Source: Guyanagaster necrorhizus (taxonomy: Eukaryota; Basidiomycota; Agaricomycetes; Agaricales; Physalacriaceae). From it: a stretch of DNA of 64,000 nucleotides. Every line of letters starts with the position of its first letter. Within the stretch, counting starts at the first letter, position 1. The notes under the pieces were generated by a model. The model was not told the DNA's origin, did no database searches, and was given only the letters and a program-made list of their open reading frames with translations. The stretch covers positions 62,001 through 126,000 of the forward strand of contig NW_025064920.1 of assembly GCF_019112545.1 (NCBI RefSeq), written 5' to 3'. Positions 58,705 through 64,000 of this stretch are shown in pieces. Made by a program: the position numbers and the translations under genes.

Positions 58705-59004
58705 ATGAAGACCCTCGTTTTGGCAACTTTCATCTCCACCCTTGCCCTATCAAGCGCCTTGGCGTCTACATGTGCTACCAGGGAGGAGGCACATCCAACA
58801 GCGCCACTTCTTGGTGAAGAATGTACATTTGCTTTTTGGAATGCTTGACCGTGTCATACTCATCGTCATTCATTAGGTGGCGGATTTGCCTATGAGGTGA
58901 GATCCATATCTGTGTAAGAATTCGACGACTGATGCAAATCATCCCAGGTAAAATGTAGGAGGATCAAAGCACAGTTTTCACCGGCATTGATATCGTTATT
59001 TTAG
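58705..59004 (+). CDS. Small secreted protein
   Basis: Three exons (58705 to ~58812, ~58876-58896, ~58949-59004) with introns of ~63 and ~52 bases encode about 60 residues. The N terminus MKTLVLATFISTLALSSALA is a textbook signal peptide with an ALA-S cleavage site. The mature part is short (STCATREEAHP..., then GGFAYEVKCRRIKAQF) with two Cys, ending SPALISLF. Agaricomycetes carry many small secreted proteins of unknown role. The short mature chain and nearby stops in the continuation (GLTT, SAARYH in another frame) leave open that this is a decayed longer gene. Confidence 0.5.
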
Positions 59005-59938
59005 GCGCGGAAAACTTGAAGTGCTGCTCGGTACCATACTGGTCTGACTACATGACATGGGTATCTCATTATTATCTCTGTGTCCGCTTACCCTGTTTTA
59101 GTTGTCAGACGGAGTGCGCTAATTCGAAGGAGCCCTAGCTCTGCTCCCGCTGCACTGACTAAGTATGTCAAATAAACTTATACCAATTTGACATTATCGT
59201 ACCTGTGGGGAGAGGCACTCACCACCGAGTTTGGTGAGACGTTGCTACAGTCTGGCCGCCTTCACGAAACTCTGGAGCAACAGCGACTCTCCTTCTGTGA
59301 ATTTTCTTACTGCCATTCGCAATGACCGTCAGCTCTTCTCCACTGTCTCCTTTTGGGCGTCGGGGTCAAAGGTCCTGGACTTGTTGAAGTAGAACACCCT
59401 CCATGTCGCTCTTATCTTACATAATTGTAACTACCAATTCTAAGAAAATGATGTGCGTTCATAGGATCTATTAGAATACACTGTTAGCTTTAATGTAGAC
59501 TACAGGATACTAGTCAGTAAGATATACGAAGTAATAGAAGTAGATACTCACCCTTACACAGCGTAGCGATAAGCAGAAACACGGTGAGGGTGCTCGACAG
59601 ATAGTATTCAGTATATATTGTCCATCCCAACATGAAGGGGTTATCGAGCTCGGCCGGCGGGATACGACGGAGCTCCTGCTTGCTAATCCAACACCAATAC
59701 TGGATTTCAAAGGTCGACGACTCCAGGTATGTATCACATACTATTTATAATGCTACAGCTTTTGACCTTCGACTCCAGACCTAGCTTCTCCCGCTGCACT
59801 ACACAACCTGCTCCTAACAGGACTAGGACAATAGACCGAACCAGAATCCGATTCGTCGTCTTCGTGATGGGAGGATTCGGATCACGACCGTGGTGCACCG
59901 CTCGAAGACCCCGTGTACAAGTGAGAGGCTGAGGACAC
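59005..59938. other. Intergenic
   Basis: About 930 bases; short frames only, nothing recognised. Confidence 0.5.
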
Positions 59939-60580
59939 CTACAAGTCAGACTGTAGGCGTTTACGCTTCTTGCTTGAAGGGGATGCTGCGAACGGTGAAA
60001 GCATTATGAAATCCCTTACGTTGATGCACATAGACGGTGTTGAGGGCTGCAGTAGTGAGATAGATGGTGTCGCGCCAGAATTGAAGGCAAGTTCCGAGAG
60101 AAATGATGAAGGGAAGCCATATCTATAGGGCGAGGTCACCTTGTACGCGCTGAGAAGGCTATGTCCGTTGGAGAGGTGGTCTTCCGAAGACATCCATGGG
60201 AAAGAAGCTGCATGCTGCTTGGAATCAAAGTGGGATGGGTAGTTATATGGATAGTTGTGAGAAAACGAAGGAGGTGAAGATTGGGTTGGATTCTCTGTGT
60301 CAACCTTTAACGCACTGAGAAGGCTATGTCCGTTGGAGACGCGGGCTTCGCAAAGTGTCCGTGGGAAAGAAGCTGCATCCTGGTCGGGATCAAAGTAGAG
60401 CGGGTAGTGATATTTAGCCATCTCCTCGAAGGGAACCGAAGCAGGTGAAGATTGGGTTGGATTCTCTGTCTCATCAGGCGGCCCCAAGGGTGGGACTCCC
60501 CTGATCTGCTCCAAATATTTGCTAAAGATGTCCTTCATCAAAGCTAGTTTCTCCATTCTTGTCTTCAAGACGTATCGCAA
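59939..60580 (-). CDS. Hypothetical protein with an internal duplication, 213 residues
   Basis: Single exon on the minus strand. Two ~60-residue units follow each other. Unit 1 (res ~38-92) runs TENPTQSSPASVPF ... HYPLYFDPDQDAASFPRT ... VSNGHSLLSALKV. Unit 2 (res ~94-148) runs TENPTQSSPPSFSH ... YPSHFDSKQHAASFPWM ... LSNGHSLLSAYKV. The N terminus is a short basic helix (MEKLALMKDIFSKYLEQI), the C terminus has a Ser-rich segment and a basic cluster KKRKR that could be a nuclear signal. The DNA repeats are visible at 60168-60310 and 60305-60470. Not a known domain; low-complexity but not random. Lies ~390 bases upstream of SEC62 on the other strand. Confidence 0.5.
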   Translation of the reverse strand: MRYVLKTRMEKLALMKDIFSKYLEQIRGVPPLGPPDETENPTQSSPASVPFEEMAKYHYPLYFDPDQDAASFPRTLCEARVSNGHSLLSALKVDTENPTQSSPPSFSHNYPYNYPSHFDSKQHAASFPWMSSEDHLSNGHSLLSAYKVTSPYRYGFPSSFLSELAFNSGATPSISLLQPSTPSMCINVRDFIMLSPFAASPSSKKRKRLQSDL

Positions 60581-60971
60581 GTTCGGCTGTCGTCAATCAC
60601 TTGTGTTCAACTTCAATGTAGCCGACGGACAGTCCTCCGATTGACACAGGGTAGAATGGAAGTCGAAGCTGCTTCTTCCAGGGTTTTCGGGGAAGGTAGA
60701 GTTTATTGCCTAGAGGGAAGGGTAGCAAGTATATAGTGAAGGGGGTGATGACTAATCAACTTTATAACAATCTCGACGACGCCTTGGGATTCGGCACAGC
60801 CACAGAACTCCACGTGACAAACCAAATTGCAACGTGACGTGACGTGTCTGGCCAGCATCCTTTATCCTGAACTGCCAGCACTCACCACAACATCTATTTT
60901 TTCTTCTTCTTCACTCTCGACATACCCGCCATTGTTTTCCGATCCAGATATTATATATTTCTTCCCAAATA
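60581..60971. other. Divergent promoter region of the repeat protein and SEC62
   Basis: About 390 bases, including a pyrimidine-rich tract (60880-60960) just before the SEC62 ATG. No coding signal. Confidence 0.5.
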
Positions 60972-61899
60972 ATGGAACACCAAGCCAAGGCGCCGCCCGA
61001 GCTAAAAAAAGTCGCTCAATTTCTGCGGAGTGGGGAGGCTGGAATGAAGGTTAGGGTCGGTGCACTGAATGGAAAGCGGGTAGATTATTTCAAAGGTATG
61101 TTGTGTATTTTCCTCATACCTCTGTTCGTTGGTATTGAAGTCCTTGTGCAGGAAAGTCTGCAGTAAAGGCACTTCTTTCACCGGCATACCAGAAGAAAAA
61201 GGGGATGCCGACGATAGGCAACGAAGAGGAAGCCAAGACTGTACTGCGCGCCGTCAACTCTTTTGCTTTTTTCCTTCTTGTCCAGCGTGGCGGGCCGTCA
61301 GGTTCCTCGTCGTCATCGCCGAAAAGCATGCAAATCATCCAAGAGCAGCGATTCGCGCCCGACGAGTACTACGCATGGTTCTATGCTGGATCACAGTGGA
61401 CGACCTATGCCGGAGGAGCGGCAATGGTTGCGATTATGCTCGCCGGTGTCATGTTTCCCTTGTGGCCGCCAATCATGCGATTGGGCGTTTGGTATCTCAG
61501 CATTGGGATGCTCGGTCTCATAGGCCTCTTTTTCATCATTGCCATCCTACGACTCATATTCTACATCATCACCGTCATCGTCGCCAGTCCAGGCATTTGG
61601 ATATTTCCGAAACTGTTTGCTGATGTTGGATTCGTGCGTGTGTTTTTTTGTTTGAAACGTCACCATGGCTGAGCATGTTGCAGGTTGAATCATTTATACC
61701 TTTGTGGGAGTGGGACATTCCGAAGAAGAAGTCCAAGAAGAAGAAGAGCGAGAAGGGAGAAAAGTCCGACAAAGGGAAAACTAAAGCCTCAAGCAATGGC
61801 AGTACTGCTGAGATACCCGCCGAGACGTCCGATACTTCACCCTCCTCTGCTAGTCGAAGAACAAAGATTGAAGAGGTGGAGGATGACGATGATGCATAG
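60972..61899 (+). CDS. SEC62: SEC62, post-translational protein translocation
   Basis: Subunit of the Sec62/Sec63 complex that feeds proteins into the ER through Sec61. Exons: 60972-61095, 61152-61633, 61684-61899, giving 273 residues, all in phase. Landmarks: N-terminal PPELKKVAQFLRSGEAGMKVRVGALNGKRVDYFKGKSAVKAL (the cytosolic Sec62 block that contacts Sec63), SPAYQKKKG, the region RFAPDEYYAWFYAGSQW, two TM helices (AMVAIMLAGVMFPLWP and LSIGMLGLIGLFFIIAILR then IFYIITVIVASPGIWIFP), and LFADVGFVESFIPLWEWD. The C-terminal tail is very basic (PKKKSKKKK) and then acidic (EEVEDDDDA), as in other fungi. Identity secure. Confidence 0.94.
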
Positions 61900-64000
61900 G
61901 TTACCGTTTCCTTGATTTTAATTTTCTAATTTTCTTCTCAAATGCATTGTATCTTCATTATATCTTCTCGTCAGCCTCAAGAACCGAGTATGCTATCAAG
62001 CAAGCAGTTGCTGTGTGGTGCCGCATCAAGACGAGGGATCCGATGTTTCTCGTGATGATCCCGCTACTCCGACGTTCTCTCTTAAGGATCAGGTCAGTGC
62101 ATCTTCTACCTGTCTTCGAGTCAAAAATCGGTATCGATGAGGCGCTCGCAAAGTATAGCCATGCGCTTAGGGCGCCATCTCAATGCAAGCAGTAGCGGAA
62201 GAATCTGGTGCCGTCGGTAAACCTTGCGGAAAAAATCTCGGGTGAACTTCGCCTCAAGTATTTGTCCGTTGACTTCGTGGTTCCAATCGAGAGTGACACT
62301 GTCTTTCAGGCATCCGCATATGATTACTGTCCAGTGCAAAACATTTCAAGCGCTGCTCGCCGGAAACGCGACATAGTTTTGGTGGAGTTTTGAAATCTTC
62401 ATTCTGGAGGCTGTCCTGTGGGCCCAAAGGTTCCACTTCACGCACTACTCAGAACGATGATGATTTGTCTGGTATAGAAGGTGTTGGGCGTCAGTAACTC
62501 TGCTGCGCTTTCTTCCATCAGCTCTCCCGTTGTGCTCAAACACTTCATCTATCATTCTGTGGCGGTTAGACTCATCGCCTATGCATGAAACACTTATAGA
62601 TGTTACAAGTGCATGGTGTCCATCGCCTCTTTAGGTGTTGTGGGCCAATTCAACCTCGGGTCGGTCATATCTTGCTTGGTATCGGGTTGTTCGATGGATT
62701 GCGGTACTACAGAGTCCTCACTCATGATGTATCTTCATTGCTGGAGAGCCGAGAGCTGGCAGCACAAATTCTAAAGTCGAAATTGGCCTCCTCCTGAAAT
62801 TCGCAACGCCATACCCGATCACTAGCGTGTCCAGTCGACGAATTTCGGTCCTCGTTTTTGCCGAATCCTGTCGGCCATTCACACAAACACATTCCAGATC
62901 TATCAAAAGCCAGATTGAAGTAGCCCAAGTCCTAACGATAGAGAAGTACATATCGAGGACTCGCTGTGGGGTTTCCTGCACGTTTGTATCATTGAAGGTC
63001 GCTAGATCTCTCTAATATGATCTTCCTATCTCCACTGTATCGGCTAGGCTCATACGTTCGATCTTTGCATATTTCATCGATCACAGAACAGACTCCGAGT
63101 CATCAAGTTACAAGTCCCATTCATCGTTCAATTGAGTCGATCAGATGTCAGTCTAAAGGCACCTATTCAACGGAACATAGGCCACTTCCTTCTGTCGCTA
63201 AGTATCTGTGGCATGGAAGAACATTCGTATCTCATCTTATTCAGTCGCCATCATCTCTGTATGATGAGTGATGATCCTCGGACTGCATTCTTTTACTGTG
63301 GTCTGGTCAGCACTGAGCAGGAGGAGGATGGTTTCCCTACATTGTCGAAACCCTGCGGGATGATATCGCCGTGCTGGAAGTGAAATGGTGCGACAAAAGG
63401 GAAGCTACCCGAGAGGGAACGTATCAAACACTCTCAGTGACTAGATGATCGTATAGAACGGCTCAGAAGAGGCCCAACGGTGCACTTTGGCAACAAACTG
63501 ATGTCGATGAGGTCCCATGAACTTGAACGCTTTGAGAAGACTTGGAATTTTTGAAGAATCAATCTCAGCGGCGCCTTGGTGAGGCTCAATCGATCAAGCC
63601 TCACTTTAACGGACGTTGAAGGGACAATAGTATCGTTCGAAACGTTGCATCAAGGGTGTTGCCAGTTTTGCTGGTGGAGCAGGTCAAATCCGCGGACTTT
63701 CACTCGAACGGTGGGTGGCCTGGCCTGGCCTGCCGCTCAACTGATGCCGCGGCACCGGTTTTCAAAGTGCGGGGTCACCAAACAAGGTAATCCCGCCCTC
63801 GGTTAACTACCGTATGCAGGAACCTCTTGAAATTACCTTAAAGAGAGTCCAGGACATAGTTTTTGATGGAATAAAAAGTCTGAAACTAGTATGTACGATA
63901 GAGGGCTAAAAAAGAATGGTCTTGTTGCTGCTTGGGGAGGAGGGAGCGCGCAAGTGGCTTTCCTGGTGATCATGAGAGCTTATGCCATGAAAGAGGACCC
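61900..64000. other. Gene-poor end of window
   Basis: 2.1 kb downstream of SEC62. A stretch near 62025-62090 reads DEGSDVSRDDPATPTFSLKD in one frame with a gtcagt donor after it and might be an exon, but no start, continuation or family could be found. A short GGCCT tandem occurs at ~63718-63732. Nothing else recognised. Confidence 0.4.

Noticed and set aside
1..64000. tRNA genes, rRNA, CRISPR arrays, transposons
   Set aside because: Read by eye on both strands: no credible cloverleaf with A and B boxes, no regularly spaced repeats, no reverse transcriptase (YxDD) or DDE transposase frame. tRNAscan and a repeat-finder would settle this.

Overview
The window is nuclear DNA of a mushroom-forming basidiomycete (Agaricomycetes). 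The evidence is gene structure and protein families. Almost every gene is broken by many 45-60 base GT-AG introns, some exons are only 14-28 bases long, and several proteins belong to families typical of Agaricomycetes (a DUF6534-like 7-TM protein, APH/ChoK-like kinases, and an expanded kinase-like family). Bacterial features (operons, Shine-Dalgarno sites, CRISPR) are absent. Assignments come from reading translated exons; no database search was run.

Layout. 1-1890: 3' end of ATG11. 3.2-7.1 kb: a decaying local array of one protein-kinase-like gene, with one nearly complete copy and at least four broken or partial ones, one of them inverted. 7.4-9.2 kb: a FYVE/SAP/RING ubiquitin ligase. 9.4-10.8 kb (-): a ten-exon aldo/keto reductase. 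12.6-14.4 kb: a DUF6534-like membrane protein. 15.0-16.1 kb (-): a damaged arylamine N-acetyltransferase. 16.2-17.5 kb: an APH-like gene with one frameshift. 17.7-18.3 kb: an unknown protein. 19.1-20.3 kb: weak coding signal on the minus strand. 20.6-21.9 kb (-): an alpha/beta hydrolase. 22.7-23.8 kb: a short-chain dehydrogenase. 24.4-25.0 kb: a conserved fungal unknown. 26.0-26.5 kb (-): LSM8.

28.3-29.5 kb: a triose-phosphate/nucleotide-sugar transporter. 30.1-31.4 kb (-): a MAT2B/RmlD-like reductase. 33.6-35.3 kb: an arrestin-like protein. 35.7-38.9 kb: VPS16. 39.1-42.3 kb (-): the SPX-EXS phosphate exporter SYG1/XPR1. 42.7-44.4 kb: an unusual protein of five R3H-like repeats, with a sixth stranded behind a frameshift. 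45.0-45.7 kb (-): a protoglobin. 48.1-50.5 kb: ferroportin. 50.6-51.7 kb (-): a kelch protein. 52.3-52.6 kb: an epoxide-hydrolase remnant. 53.0-54.3 kb (-): a second APH-like gene. 54.8-55.1 kb (-): a 63-residue three-exon gene. 58.7-59.0 kb: a small secreted protein. 59.9-60.6 kb (-): a protein with an internal duplication. 61.0-61.9 kb: SEC62. The last 2 kb hold nothing I recognise.

The genes form no pathway cluster. Housekeeping trafficking and RNA genes (ATG11, VPS16, SEC62, LSM8, PIB1-like) and ion exporters (SYG1, ferroportin) are interleaved with fast-evolving accessory genes, many of them pseudogenes. Gene death is concentrated in families that are large in this lineage (kinase-like, APH, NAT, epoxide hydrolase). 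The most unusual item is the tandem R3H-like repeat protein.
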